NCBI RefSeq assembly: GCF_000759025.1
Contig: NZ_JPOS01000092.1
Location: forward strand, 105,990-169,989
Source of the DNA: Phaeodactylibacter xiamenensis
GTDB lineage: Bacteria > Bacteroidota > Bacteroidia > Chitinophagales > Saprospiraceae
DNA length: 64,000 bases
Direction: 5' to 3'
Shown here: in pieces, positions 10,179 through 18,738 of the stretch
Position numbering within the stretch: position 1 is the stretch's first letter
Layout of the letters: every line of letters starts with the position of its first letter
Position numbers and translations under genes: made by a program
Notes under the pieces: model-generated
The model's input: the letters and a program-made list of their open reading frames with translations, nothing else
Told to the model about the DNA's origin: nothing
Databases searched by the model: none

Positions 10179-10229
10179 AACAGGGCAGCTTTGTCGTTCT
10201 GTAAAGCGAAACAAAAGCTGCCCTGTTTT
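10179..10229 (+). terminator. Terminator-like hairpin abutting the mqnD start
   Basis: AACAGGGCAGCTTTGT (10179-10194) pairs with ACAAAAGCTGCCCTGTT (10211-10227) apart from one bulged A, and TTTT follows directly. The structure ends at the A of the mqnD ATG at 10230, so it could end a short upstream transcript, attenuate mqnD, or mask its ribosome binding site. Confidence 0.6.
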
Positions 10230-11057
10230 ATGCAACTCTCACTCGGATTTTCTCCCTGCCCTAATGATACGTTTATCTTCGATGCCCTGCTGCACGGCAA
10301 GGTCGATACCGAAGGGCTGAGCTTTCAGCCGGTTATCGAAGATGTGGAGGCCCTCAATGAAATGGCCTTCCGCCACGAGCTGCACATCACCAAACTCAGC
10401 TACCACGCCTTTGCCCACCTCCTCCCCCACTATGCACTTCTGAACGCAGGCAGTGCTCTTGGCGAAAAAGTCGGCCCGCTGCTCATCGCCAAAAAGCCGC
10501 TCACGCCTGACGAAATCGATACCGCGCACATTGCCATTCCCGGACAGTATACCACCGCCAACTTTTTGCTAAGCCTCGCTTTCCCAAAGGCGCAAAAGCG
10601 TACAGCAATGCTCTTTTCAGAAATCGAAAATGCTGTCCTTCAGGGCAGTGTGGATGCAGGGCTGATTATTCACGAAAACCGTTTCACCTATCAGTACAAA
10701 GGGCTGGTCAAGCTAATGGACCTGGGCGACTACTGGGAGGAAACCTCCGGGCTGCCTATTCCCCTCGGCGGCATTGTGGTACGCCGGGACTTACCGGAAG
10801 TGGTGCAACACAAAGTGGACCGCGTGCTCGCCCGAAGCGTAGCCTATGCATTAGACCACCCTGATGCGCCCAGAGATTTTGTACGGCAGTATGCCCAGGA
10901 AATGGAAGAAGCGGTCATGTATAAACATATCAACCTGTACGTCAACCACTACACCCGTGATTTGGGCGAACGAGGCAGAGCGGCGGTTGAGCACTTGTTT
11001 GAAGTCGCTATGAAAAAGGGCGTTATGCCTGTTTCTAACACCCCCGTTTTCGTGTAG
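10230..11057 (+). CDS. mqnD: 1,4-dihydroxy-6-naphthoate synthase MqnD
   Basis: The N-terminus LSLGFSPCPNDTFIFDALLH is characteristic of MqnD, which turns cyclic dehypoxanthine futalosine into 1,4-dihydroxy-6-naphthoate in the futalosine route to menaquinone. The protein has the periplasmic-binding-protein-like fold of the family and a normal length of 275 residues. The ORF is open upstream to 10191, but those 13 codons lie in the hairpin and lack family similarity, so the start is placed at 10230. No other futalosine-pathway gene lies nearby, so the pathway is scattered in this genome. Confidence 0.9.
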   Translation: MQLSLGFSPCPNDTFIFDALLHGKVDTEGLSFQPVIEDVEALNEMAFRHELHITKLSYHAFAHLLPHYALLNAGSALGEKVGPLLIAKKPLTPDEIDTAHIAIPGQYTTANFLLSLAFPKAQKRTAMLFSEIENAVLQGSVDAGLIIHENRFTYQYKGLVKLMDLGDYWEETSGLPIPLGGIVVRRDLPEVVQHKVDRVLARSVAYALDHPDAPRDFVRQYAQEMEEAVMYKHINLYVNHYTRDLGERGRAAVEHLFEVAMKKGVMPVSNTPVFV

Positions 11058-11164
11058 CTTGCCCTGCCTGCAGACCAACTTCGGAGAAAGATCATTTTCG
11101 CCACCGGAAATCTGCTCCAGGGTGCAAGAATATCGCCACTTTGACTATTTTTGCGCTGCATTTC

Positions 11165-11490
11165 AGACTGTGTTGGGAATTCGCTTTTGGAGCGAATGTA
11201 GTCAAATTTTATTCTGAACAAGGCGCGATGAGGGAGCCTAGTGGTCTGTCAAGTGTTAATTTATGGGTTGAGTGGGAGCGAATTTTGAGGCTAATCAAGG
11301 CGGATGTTCCCGCGCATAGCAGCGCTACGCAAGGGGTTATCCAACGAAGAGTAGCCTCAAAAGTCGCCGCAGGCAACCCCTAGTTTTAGCCTTGACAGAC
11401 CACTAGCCTGAGCTAAGCGACTGAAGAGCAACGAAGTACAGGATGAAATTTGGCAAATGCAGCCCAAAGGGTGAAATCCCAACACAGTCT
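11165..11490. repeat. Nested inverted-repeat element (MITE-like), 326 bp
   Basis: Three inverted pairs share one centre. AGACTGTGTTGGGA (11165-11178) pairs with 11477-11490. CTAGTGGTCTGTCAAG (11238-11253) pairs perfectly with 11391-11406. TTTTGAGGCTA (11283-11293) pairs with 11352-11362. Between the first and second pairs the arms keep scattered similarity, for example a shared CAAATTT. No ORF of note lies inside. It sits between mqnD and ald and ends 37 bp before the ald start codon. Such long imperfect terminal repeats suggest a non-autonomous mobile element or an intergenic repeat family. Confidence 0.65.
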
Positions 11491-11527
11491 TAGATTCCCT
11501 AACCAGAAAGCAAAAAACTTAGCGATT

Positions 11528-12640
11528 ATGATCATTGGTGTCCCTAAGGAAATTAAGAACAATGAGAACCGGGTGGCCCTTACGCCGGCCGGTGCCATGG
11601 AGCTGACCAAGCGCGGCCACGAGGTTTACGTTCAGACCACTGCCGGATTGGGCAGCGGCTTCGAAGACCATGAATACACGGCTGCCGGAGCACAACTTTT
11701 ACCGAGCATCGAAGCGGTTTACGAAAAAGCCGAAATGATCATGAAGGTAAAGGAGCCTATCGAGCAGGAATACAACCTGATCAAAAAGGATCAGCTGCTG
11801 TTCACCTACTTCCACTTTGCGTCCTACGAGCCGCTGACGAAGGCGATGATCGAGCGCGGAGCGACCTGCCTGGCGTACGAAACGGTGGAGAACCCCAACG
11901 GCAGCCTGCCGCTGCTGGTGCCTATGTCTGAAGTGGCCGGGCGCATGGCGATTCAGGAAGGCGCTAAGTTTCTGGAAAAGCCAATGGGCGGTTCCGGCGT
12001 ATTGCTGGGCGGTGTACCGGGCGTTGAGCCAGGCCGTGTGCTCATCCTGGGCGGTGGCGTAGTAGGTACACAAGCGGCAAAAATGGCCGCTGGTCTTGGT
12101 GCACAAGTCACGATCATGGACATCAACCTCGACCGCCTGCGCTACCTGGCCGACGTGATGCCCGCTAATGTCAATACGGTGTACAGCAACGAAATGAACA
12201 TCCGCAGGCATATCAAGCAGGCCAACCTTATCGTTGGGGGCGTACTCATTGCCGGGGCTAAAGCACCCCACCTGATTACCCGTGACATGCTTAAAGATAT
12301 GATCCCGGGCACGGTCCTTGTAGACGTTGCCGTAGATCAGGGCGGCTGTATCGAAACCTGCAAGCCGACCACGCACGAAGACCCAATCTTCATTATCGAT
12401 AATGTGGTGCACTACTGTGTGGCGAATATGCCTGGTGCGGTACCTTACACTTCTACCATTGCCCTGACCAACGCGACCCTGCCTTACGCCATCCAACTGG
12501 CTAATAAAGGCTGGAAGCAGGCTTGCAAAGACAACGAGCCCCTCAAAAAGGGCCTGAATGTTATTGACGGAAAAGTAGTGTACAAAGGCGTGGCGGATGC
12601 CTTCGGGCTGGAATTCACGCCGGTTGAGCAGTTTTTATAA
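11528..12640 (+). CDS. ald: Alanine dehydrogenase
   Basis: This 370-residue protein is colinear with NAD-dependent L-alanine dehydrogenase, which interconverts alanine and pyruvate plus ammonia. It begins MIIGVPKEIKNNENRVAL, has the substrate-side KVKEP motif and a Rossmann motif VLILGGGVVGTQAA near residue 170. It ends with the conserved C-terminal substrate-domain region. The open frame runs 26 codons further upstream, but those codons lie in the inverted-repeat element, so 11528 is chosen. A strong terminator follows the stop codon. Confidence 0.97.
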   Translation: MIIGVPKEIKNNENRVALTPAGAMELTKRGHEVYVQTTAGLGSGFEDHEYTAAGAQLLPSIEAVYEKAEMIMKVKEPIEQEYNLIKKDQLLFTYFHFASYEPLTKAMIERGATCLAYETVENPNGSLPLLVPMSEVAGRMAIQEGAKFLEKPMGGSGVLLGGVPGVEPGRVLILGGGVVGTQAAKMAAGLGAQVTIMDINLDRLRYLADVMPANVNTVYSNEMNIRRHIKQANLIVGGVLIAGAKAPHLITRDMLKDMIPGTVLVDVAVDQGGCIETCKPTTHEDPIFIIDNVVHYCVANMPGAVPYTSTIALTNATLPYAIQLANKGWKQACKDNEPLKKGLNVIDGKVVYKGVADAFGLEFTPVEQFL

Positions 12641-12660
12641 ACTTCTCCAACTATAGCCTG

Positions 12661-12700
12661 AGCGGGGCTGCTTACCAACCTGGTAGGCAGCCCCGCTTTT
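12661..12700 (+). terminator. Rho-independent terminator after ald
   Basis: AGCGGGGCTGCTTACC (12661-12676) pairs with GGTAGGCAGCCCCGCT (12682-12697) with one mismatch or wobble, and a T run follows. It is the clearest intrinsic terminator in the window. Confidence 0.9.
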
Positions 12701-12708
12701 TATTTTTG
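12701..12708 (+). promoter_or_regulatory. -7 promoter box for the DUF2383 gene
   Basis: TATTTTTG followed by C matches TAnnTTTG and starts in the T tail of the ald terminator, 71 bp before the DUF2383 start. The matching -33 element is not evident because the terminator stem occupies that place. Confidence 0.4.
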
Positions 12709-12779
12709 CGAATGGCAACGAACATCCGGGCTGGGTGCTGCGTGTAAAAGGCACACTATTTCACCAAAAATCAAATGAC

Positions 12780-13229
12780 ATGACCAACCCACAGGAAGTG
12801 ATTGATGCGCTAAATGATTTGCTGCAGCAAAATGTAGATGCCCGGCAGGGCTACGAGAAGGCACGCTCTGACGTTGAGCAGTCTATCCTTGAATCTTACC
12901 TGACCGACAAGGTGGTCCAACGACAAGCCTTCATCGAAGCCATCACACAGGAGATAATCACCCTTGGCGGTTCTGCGAAGCGGGAAACCACCGTCAAAGG
13001 CAGCCTGCACCACAGCTGGATCGACATCAAATCCGCACTGTCCTCCAACGACGAGGAAGCGGTGTTTGAAGAATGCGTACGCGGCGAAAAGAACAGCCTC
13101 AAAACCTATAACAAACTACTGGAAAACACCTCCTGGCCCGCCTCCACTAAAACGATGGTCCTGCGTCAGCGCGATCAGATCAAAGTCGACCTCGAGCGGG
13201 CAGATGCAATGGCAGATGCATTGAATTAA
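12780..13229 (+). CDS. PA2169-like four-helix-bundle protein (DUF2383)
   Basis: This 149-residue, mostly helical, soluble protein resembles the DUF2383/PA2169 family, ferritin-like four-helix bundles often linked to stress. The N-terminal helix (VIDALNDLLQQNVDARQGYE) and the later ECVRGEKNSLKTYNKLLE segment are the recognisable parts. The start MTNPQEV at 12780 is chosen; 15 upstream in-frame codons to 12735 have no family character. It stands alone between two terminators and its biochemical role is unknown. Confidence 0.8.
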   Translation: MTNPQEVIDALNDLLQQNVDARQGYEKARSDVEQSILESYLTDKVVQRQAFIEAITQEIITLGGSAKRETTVKGSLHHSWIDIKSALSSNDEEAVFEECVRGEKNSLKTYNKLLENTSWPASTKTMVLRQRDQIKVDLERADAMADALN

Positions 13230-13334
13230 GACCTTTCCCATGACCATTTATAGTGAGCCGATTTTATCTGCCGTTGAGCCATTAGTCAGGATATCCTGAC
13301 CCCAAAAAATCAATGGAAAATCGAGCAGGACGAG

Positions 13335-13365
13335 AGCTCAGCCGCTTTGGCTGGGCTTTGTTTTT
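13335..13365 (+). terminator. Intrinsic terminator after the DUF2383 gene
   Basis: AGCTCAGCC (13335-13343) pairs with GGCTGGGCT (13349-13357) over a 5-base loop, followed by TTGTTTTT. It argues against a permease start at 13347. Confidence 0.7.
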
Positions 13366-13418
13366 GGGTAGCGGGCTTCGAACTTCCACCGGTTGGCCGG
13401 GTTGACAAAGCGAAACCA

Positions 13419-14501
13419 ATGAAACTGAAACGCCTAATTTCCAACTCCAAAACCATGCAATACATGAAGCCTCAGAAAACAGCAGCCGTTCTATTGATCA
13501 TTGCCCTGACGGTTGCGATATTGTACTACGGCAGTGGGTTTCTGATCCCCTTAGCCTTTGGTATCTTACTCGCTATGATTTTTCACCCTTTGGCCTCGTG
13601 GGCCGAAAAAAAAGGCATGCCCCGATGGGCCAGTATCGGGCTCTCTCTTTTCCTCTTCATTTTAGCCTTAGGAATTTTGAGCGGCGTAATGGTGATGCAA
13701 ACGCGGTCTCTGGTCAAAGACTGGCCCAAGATACAGGAGCAACTCGCCGAACAGCAGCATAAGGCCGAGCAGTTTGTCATAAAAAACATTGGTATTGCCT
13801 CTGAAGAACGGATCCAAAAAGCTAAAGACAAACTAGCCCGGCAACAATCAGCCATTGCGAATATGGTTGGGGGCTTTTTGGGCTCCTTATTCTCTTTTTT
13901 TACCGGATTGATCTTTGCACTGGTTTATATGGTCTTCATTATGCTGGTGCAGCGGCGGCTGATTAAAGCGGCGCTTGACTTCGTACCCAAATCCGGGCGG
14001 AACGAAGCCCGGGAAGTGATGCATAGCGCCCGTCAGACCGCCTCGGAGTACCTGACCGGCCGGCTGCTCCTCATCGGCATACTCGCCCTGATTTACGCTA
14101 TTGGCTTCCTGATATTCGGATTGCAATACGCTATTCCGGTGGCTCTGCTTGCTGCTGCGTTGTCGATCATCCCCTACATCGGCAATATCATTGGCGGCCT
14201 CTTTGCGCTGATGCTCGGCATAGCGACCGGCGGCTCCACCACCCTGCTGTTAGGCATCATTGGCACGATGACCCTGGCGCAGGTATTGGAGAATAACGTC
14301 CTCACTCCCTGGATCATGAGCCGCGAAGTCAACCTCAACCCATTAGCGACTTTTGCCACTGTTATTGGTTTCAGCCTGATCTGGGGCGTTGCAGGGTCTG
14401 TTCTGGCCATCCCCATCACCGGTGTGGCGAAAAAAGTGTTTGAGCATATTGAGGAGCTGAAACCGGTTGCTTTTGCACTGGGTACGGGGGATGGGGAATG
14501 A
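13419..14501 (+). CDS. AI-2E/PerM family membrane transporter
   Basis: The protein has about eight hydrophobic segments: two at the N-terminus, one near residue 60, then a soluble stretch (about 85-135), and a further block with the family-typical stretch ALSIIPYIGNIIGG. This is the AI-2E transporter (YdiK/PerM) layout, and roughly 360 residues is normal. Members export or import small molecules or ions; the substrate here is not predictable. The start is uncertain between 13419 (MKLKRL) and 13455 (MQYMKP). The longer frame to 13347 overlaps a terminator hairpin and is rejected. Confidence 0.85.
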   Translation: MKLKRLISNSKTMQYMKPQKTAAVLLIIALTVAILYYGSGFLIPLAFGILLAMIFHPLASWAEKKGMPRWASIGLSLFLFILALGILSGVMVMQTRSLVKDWPKIQEQLAEQQHKAEQFVIKNIGIASEERIQKAKDKLARQQSAIANMVGGFLGSLFSFFTGLIFALVYMVFIMLVQRRLIKAALDFVPKSGRNEAREVMHSARQTASEYLTGRLLLIGILALIYAIGFLIFGLQYAIPVALLAAALSIIPYIGNIIGGLFALMLGIATGGSTTLLLGIIGTMTLAQVLENNVLTPWIMSREVNLNPLATFATVIGFSLIWGVAGSVLAIPITGVAKKVFEHIEELKPVAFALGTGDGE

Positions 14502-14645
14502 GGTGGAGTGAAGGTCATCGATTCTGCCACGGTGGAAAACGACACCTTATCCGACAACTGAGAAAACCTACTTCAAGCCCTCACCTAATTATAAACTGCA
14601 TTTGACGGGCGGATGGGCTGCGCCCTTCCTCAGGTGGGAAATGAT

Positions 14646-14763
14646 AACACAAAAGGTCAACCCCTGGTTTAGCCTTTCGTCGTTTAGGCCCTTATGCGAA
14701 CACATTCGCAACGGGCTTAAACGACGAAAGGCCATTTCGCTTTGCGAAATGACCTTTTGTGTT
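14646..14763. repeat. Three-stem cruciform-like inverted repeat abutting tRNA-Pro
   Basis: AACACAAAAGGTCA (14646-14659) and its exact complement at 14750-14763 enclose two more hairpins. One is a 20-bp stem of 14672-14691 with 14713-14732 with a single G-T wobble, whose loop itself holds TGCGAA/TTCGCA. The other is CATTTCGC/GCGAAATG (14733-14740, 14744-14751). The structure begins one base beyond the 3' end of the tRNA gene. It has no T run, so it is not a plain intrinsic terminator. It may be a 3' processing structure, a repeat element inserted at a tRNA, or part of a small RNA. Confidence 0.75.
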
Positions 14764-14764
14764 G

Positions 14765-14839
14765 TCGGGATGAGAGGATTCGAACCTCCGGCCTCACGCC
14801 CCCCAGACGTGCACTCTAACCGGGCTGAGCTACATCCCG
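14765..14839 (-). tRNA. tRNA-Pro (anticodon GGG)
   Basis: The reverse strand folds as a full cloverleaf. The acceptor stem is CGGGATG with CATCCCG, the D arm has GCTCAGCCCGGTTAGAGT, the anticodon stem is CACGT/GCGTG with loop CTGGGGG, and the T arm has GGTTCGAATCC. The anticodon is GGG, reading CCC and CCU proline codons. CCA is not encoded. A TATATTTG box lies 61 bp upstream. Confidence 0.95.
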
Positions 14840-14900
14840 CTCTTATTGTTTTCCGAAAACTGAAATTCCCTTTTAGGACTTCGTTTCTTTTCCGGGAACG

Positions 14901-14908
14901 CAAATATA
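14901..14908 (-). promoter_or_regulatory. -7 promoter box for tRNA-Pro
   Basis: On the reverse strand TATATTTG followed by C fits TAnnTTTG, 61 bp before the tRNA 5' end. No clear -33 TTTG is seen at the usual spacing. Confidence 0.4.
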
Positions 14909-15061
14909 AGCAACCCCGGCATGCGGTGCAATAATTTAGGCAAAAGAAAATTTCAAAGTACCTGCCCGTGCTTTGAACACCGGCTTTGATTTTTGCATTA
15001 CTCTGACATGCGGCCAAGAAAATGTAATTTTAGGTTTTTAACAATTCAATCTATCCACATT

Positions 15062-15661
15062 ATGAGCATGAAGCATTTACTATTTGCCCTGGTCTTTGGC
15101 TTCGCCTTTGCAAGTTGCGGGGGTGCCGGTACGGATTCAGGTGAGGCTGGTTCAGCTGCTGACTCCACAGCTACAGAAGAAACCGTGACAGAGGAAGAAC
15201 CAAAAGAAGACAAATCCACCCGCAAAAGCCCGCCCCGCACTGCGGAAGGCGAAATTGGCTCTGCTACCGTAACAGTCAGCTATGGCAGTCCGTCGGTACG
15301 TGGCCGTACCATTTTTGGCGACCTCATACCTTACGGCAACATCTGGCGTACCGGTGCCAACGAGGCGACTACCATCACCGTGAGCGAGGAGGTTATGGTG
15401 GAAGGCGAGGCGCTGCCTGCCGGCACTTATGCGTTGTTTACCATTCCCAACAAGGAAACCTGGACGGTTATCTTCAATAAGGAAGCGGAGCAGTGGGGTG
15501 CCTACGACTATGACGAAAGCATGGATGCCCTCCGGGTGGAAGTGGCACCGGAAGCCCTGGAAGAAAATGCAGAGATGCTGGAATTTGAAGTGGGCAGCGA
15601 TAGGGTCACCATGCGGTGGGCAGATGTGGCTGTGCCTTTCAAAGTTTCTACTGTAGAGTAA
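15062..15661 (+). CDS. DUF2911 lipoprotein
   Basis: The protein starts MSMKHLLFALVFGFAFASC, a lipoprotein signal with the lipidated Cys at about residue 19, followed by a low-complexity Ser/Thr/Glu linker to about residue 60. The remaining 140 residues match the DUF2911 family, including VSYGSPSVRGR, IPYGNIWRTGANEAT and LPAGTYALFTIP. The family is widespread in Bacteroidota; its function is unknown. The frame extends to 14993, but the signal sequence fixes the start at 15062 or 15068. Confidence 0.88.
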   Translation: MSMKHLLFALVFGFAFASCGGAGTDSGEAGSAADSTATEETVTEEEPKEDKSTRKSPPRTAEGEIGSATVTVSYGSPSVRGRTIFGDLIPYGNIWRTGANEATTITVSEEVMVEGEALPAGTYALFTIPNKETWTVIFNKEAEQWGAYDYDESMDALRVEVAPEALEENAEMLEFEVGSDRVTMRWADVAVPFKVSTVE

Positions 15662-15716
15662 ATCCGATCCTGGGTGCTTTCTCCGGAAAGCCCCAGTACT
15701 TCCCAACTTTCCCATT

Positions 15717-16112
15717 ATGGCCTACCTGAAACCCTTCCTGCTTGCTGCGGCTGCCTTTACCGCCCTGGACTTACTTTGGCTGGGCGTGGTGGCGCGGGGT
15801 ATTTATGCCCGCTACCTTGGGCAGCATATGCGGCCCTCTACCGATTGGATTGCTGCTATTCTCTTTTATTTTATTTTTCTGTCTGGCATCATATACTTCG
15901 TCGTACAGCCGGGCACCAATAATTCCGGAATGGCGGTCCTCCTGCGTGGGGCTTTTTTCGGAATGGTGGCTTACAGTACCTATGAGCTGACCAACCGGGC
16001 GGTCCTGCAAGACTGGCCCTGGCCGATTGTACTGATTGATATTGCCTGGGGGACGGTGCTTTGTGCCCTCGTAGGGTGGTTCAGCTGGTACTTTTCTCAA
16101 AATACGACATAG
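15717..16112 (+). CDS. DUF2177 integral membrane protein
   Basis: The 131-residue protein has four predicted membrane helices and the DUF2177 pattern, with an Asp-Leu-Leu-Trp-Leu motif in the first helix, YELTNRAVLQDWPW in the middle and a Trp/Asp pair in the third helix. No biochemical function is known. It overlaps the 3' end of the convergent DUF92 gene by 16 bp. Confidence 0.85.
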   Translation: MAYLKPFLLAAAAFTALDLLWLGVVARGIYARYLGQHMRPSTDWIAAILFYFIFLSGIIYFVVQPGTNNSGMAVLLRGAFFGMVAYSTYELTNRAVLQDWPWPIVLIDIAWGTVLCALVGWFSWYFSQNTT

Positions 16113-16834
16113 GTCAGCCCGGCAAACAGGGCCGCAATCAGGGTGCTCCAAAAGTTGACAGTGTGGTTATTAAGTAGGTCCTGTCTTTGAAGCGTCGCTC
16201 CCAGCAAACTATCCGACCAATTACCTGCGATTCCTGCTATTGCAACCACTCCTCCTGCCAACCAGGACTGCGCCTGCCAGCCAACGGGCACCGCAATTAA
16301 GACCGCCCCAAGCACTCCAAACAGCGTACCTTCCAGACTTACCATACCGTCTGCACCGCGAGCCCCCTGCTGCCAGGTCAGAATATTCCAGTAGCGTCGT
16401 CCATATAAAGTACCGAGCTCTGATGACAGTGTATCGGATGTGGCACTGCTCACTGCAGCCGCCATCATAGGAAAAGCCAGTGGCTCCACCCATCCGGTAG
16501 CCCATGCGGCCAACCCCAGACCGCCTGCCACAGCACCATTTGATATGGCATTCACCCAACTTCGGCGCCCACCGGCTTCCTGCGCAACGCCCATCGCTTC
16601 CTTTACAGAACGCTCCCACCTCGTAGCCATAGACCCCGTCACAAAAAACAGCCCGAGCAAAGCCACACCCAACCAGCCACCGCCAAGGTACATACCTGTA
16701 GCAATAAGCGCTCCGGCCAGCCCTCCGCTCCAACTGATGGCTTTTGCCCGGATACTAAGCAGAACCGCTGCCGTCAAAAGAACCGGAAAACCCCAGCCTG
16801 CATAAGGCTCTACTTCAATCCCGATAAAACTCAT
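16097..16834 (-). CDS. DUF92 family membrane protein
   Basis: This 245-residue protein is very hydrophobic with about six membrane segments. It carries the conserved DUF92 stretches RRSWVNAISNGAVAG and SSATSDTLSSELG. Relatives in plants (VTE6) act as phytyl-phosphate kinases; bacterial members are mostly uncharacterised, so a polyprenol or phytol role is only a hint. The start MSFIGIEVEPYAG is the first ATG of the frame. It is divergent from the CBS-domain gene. Confidence 0.85.
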   Translation of the reverse strand: MSFIGIEVEPYAGWGFPVLLTAAVLLSIRAKAISWSGGLAGALIATGMYLGGGWLGVALLGLFFVTGSMATRWERSVKEAMGVAQEAGGRRSWVNAISNGAVAGGLGLAAWATGWVEPLAFPMMAAAVSSATSDTLSSELGTLYGRRYWNILTWQQGARGADGMVSLEGTLFGVLGAVLIAVPVGWQAQSWLAGGVVAIAGIAGNWSDSLLGATLQRQDLLNNHTVNFWSTLIAALFAGLTYVVF

Positions 16835-16895
16835 TTCGAAAAATTTGACAAGCTCGGTATTTTATTGTAAGATTACATAAACAAACAAAATAATT

Positions 16896-17387
16896 ATGAA
16901 ACCATACCCACCAATTACCGACTATATGGCGACCAAGCTCGTCACCTTCCTCCCCGATATGGATATACGGGAAGCTATCGATATCCTGCTGAAAAAGAAA
17001 ATCTCGGGCGCTCCGGTTTTAGATGCCAGCGGGCAACTCATCGGCATGCTCTCGGAGGCTGATTGTCTGCGCATTCTTATCGAAGGCCCCTACAATCATG
17101 AACCTTCCTCCGCCAAGATCAAAGTAGGGGATTATATGTCGGGGCGGGTAAAGCACATCGAATCCTCCAAAACTATCCTTGATGCCGCCTATGAATTTGT
17201 GCACAGTGGTTACAAGCGACTGCCGGTGCTTGAAGAAGGCCGCCTTGTGGGGCAAGTCAGCCGGGTAGATATTCTCCGGGCTATTCAGAAAATGACACCA
17301 GCTGTCAAGCATATCCCTGACAGCTGGCGTGGCCGCGAGCCGGCAATGCCGACCTACAAACAGACCTTCTATGGCAAGAATTCGTAA
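16896..17387 (+). CDS. CBS-domain pair protein
   Basis: The 163-residue protein is built from two CBS motifs (about residues 10-65 and 78-135), seen in DIREAIDILLKKKISGAPVL and ILDAAYEFVHSGYKRLPVL. Stand-alone CBS pairs usually bind adenosine nucleotides and sense energy status. The C-terminal 25 residues fall outside the CBS fold. The gene ends exactly where the convergent desaturase gene ends, with the two stop codons adjacent. Confidence 0.88.
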   Translation: MKPYPPITDYMATKLVTFLPDMDIREAIDILLKKKISGAPVLDASGQLIGMLSEADCLRILIEGPYNHEPSSAKIKVGDYMSGRVKHIESSKTILDAAYEFVHSGYKRLPVLEEGRLVGQVSRVDILRAIQKMTPAVKHIPDSWRGREPAMPTYKQTFYGKNS

Positions 17388-18500
17388 TTAGGCAATCTGC
17401 GGCATTGGCTGCCCGGTACCTAAGCTGCGTAACATATTCCAGTGGATGCGCAAAGCAGAACGGAAAGATGGCAGCGTATTGTAGGGGAAGTTGTACTCCT
17501 CGGCAGTTTCCTGTACAATCTTGGAAATATGACGGTAATGGATATGGCAGACATTTGGGAATAAATGGTGCTCCACCTGATAGTTCAAGCCACCTACAAA
17601 CCAAGACAGGATGCGGTTGTTCGGCGCGTAGTTCGTCGTGGTCATTAATTGATGGACAGCCCAGTTTTGCCCCAGGTTACCCTCTTCGTCTGTTGTCGGG
17701 AACACCGCAGCTTCCATAACATGTGCCGTTTGGAAAACACAACCAAGCAGGAAGCCAAGTGCAAAGTGCATAATAGCGAAACCAATCACCGTAATCCACC
17801 AGCTCGCCGGAGAGAATACCAGTGGGATGACCAGCAGGTAGATGTAGTAAACCACCTTCACGAAGATCAACTCCGCAAATACTTTAGGGAAAGACATATC
17901 GTGCTGTTCCAGCAGGCCGGAGCGATGATAGCGCACCAATTGCTTAAAGTCTTTTGTCGTGATCCACATATGCGTCATAAGACTGTAGAGGAACCAGGCA
18001 TAGAGGTGCTGAAATTTGTGGAACCAAAGGCGCTCCTGTTCCGGAGAAAACCGAAGCAGTTTACCCGCGTCGATGTCCTCATCCATACCATGCACATTTG
18101 TAAAAGAATGGTGCAGGGTGTTGTGCTGAATCTTCCAGTTGGGCGCGAAACCGCCAATCAGGTTGATCACCCAGCCCAATACGCCGTTGACGTATTTATT
18201 GCGGCTGTAAGCGCCGTGGTTGGCGTCGTGCATTACGGAGAAACCGATGCCAGCGGTAACGATACCGAGCGCCGTCCAGGCCAGAAGTACCAGCCAGGCA
18301 TTGGTCACAAAACCACCAACGATAGCGCCATAGAGCAATGCGTAAGTGCCCACAAGTACTACGGTCTTGGTTACCATCGCTGCATTAGCATACTTGGAAA
18401 TATTGTTTTCCTGGAAATAGTCGTTGACCCGCTTTCGGAGGGCCATAGCAAATTCCCGTTGCCCCTTGTCGCGGCTGAATCGAATGTCTTGAATGTTCAT
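17388..18500 (-). CDS. Membrane fatty acid (acyl-lipid/acyl-CoA) desaturase
   Basis: The 370-residue protein has the three histidine boxes of membrane di-iron desaturases: HDANH (91-95), HNTLHH (126-131) and QVEHH near residue 310, where Gln replaces the first His as in front-end (delta-5/6-type) desaturases. There are four to six hydrophobic helices between them. It introduces a double bond into membrane fatty acids using O2 and an electron donor. Unlike many front-end enzymes it has no fused cytochrome b5 domain. Two mini membrane proteins lie upstream on the same strand, 238 bp or more away. Confidence 0.9.
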   Translation of the reverse strand: MNIQDIRFSRDKGQREFAMALRKRVNDYFQENNISKYANAAMVTKTVVLVGTYALLYGAIVGGFVTNAWLVLLAWTALGIVTAGIGFSVMHDANHGAYSRNKYVNGVLGWVINLIGGFAPNWKIQHNTLHHSFTNVHGMDEDIDAGKLLRFSPEQERLWFHKFQHLYAWFLYSLMTHMWITTKDFKQLVRYHRSGLLEQHDMSFPKVFAELIFVKVVYYIYLLVIPLVFSPASWWITVIGFAIMHFALGFLLGCVFQTAHVMEAAVFPTTDEEGNLGQNWAVHQLMTTTNYAPNNRILSWFVGGLNYQVEHHLFPNVCHIHYRHISKIVQETAEEYNFPYNTLPSFRSALRIHWNMLRSLGTGQPMPQIA

Positions 18501-18738
18501 TTTGGAAAAAATTAGCGTAGAGGAGATAGAAATCGTTTGATGATACTGAACAGTCTTCAGCAGACTTATTTGTTTATAGCTTGGTTAAAGGTAATCAATC
18601 CTGATGCCCTGTAGTACATGACTACTAAAAAAATGACACCAGAATTCAGAATTACTAAATGGAAATAGCTGAACAAACCGCAAAAGGCTTCTTCAGCTAT
18701 TGACCGAGGCTGTAAATTTGGAGGAGTGCCGGCATTGG

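Noticed and set aside
14589..15017. 142-residue minus-strand ORF over the tRNA-Pro gene
   Set aside because: It spans the tRNA and the hairpin structure and has no family similarity.
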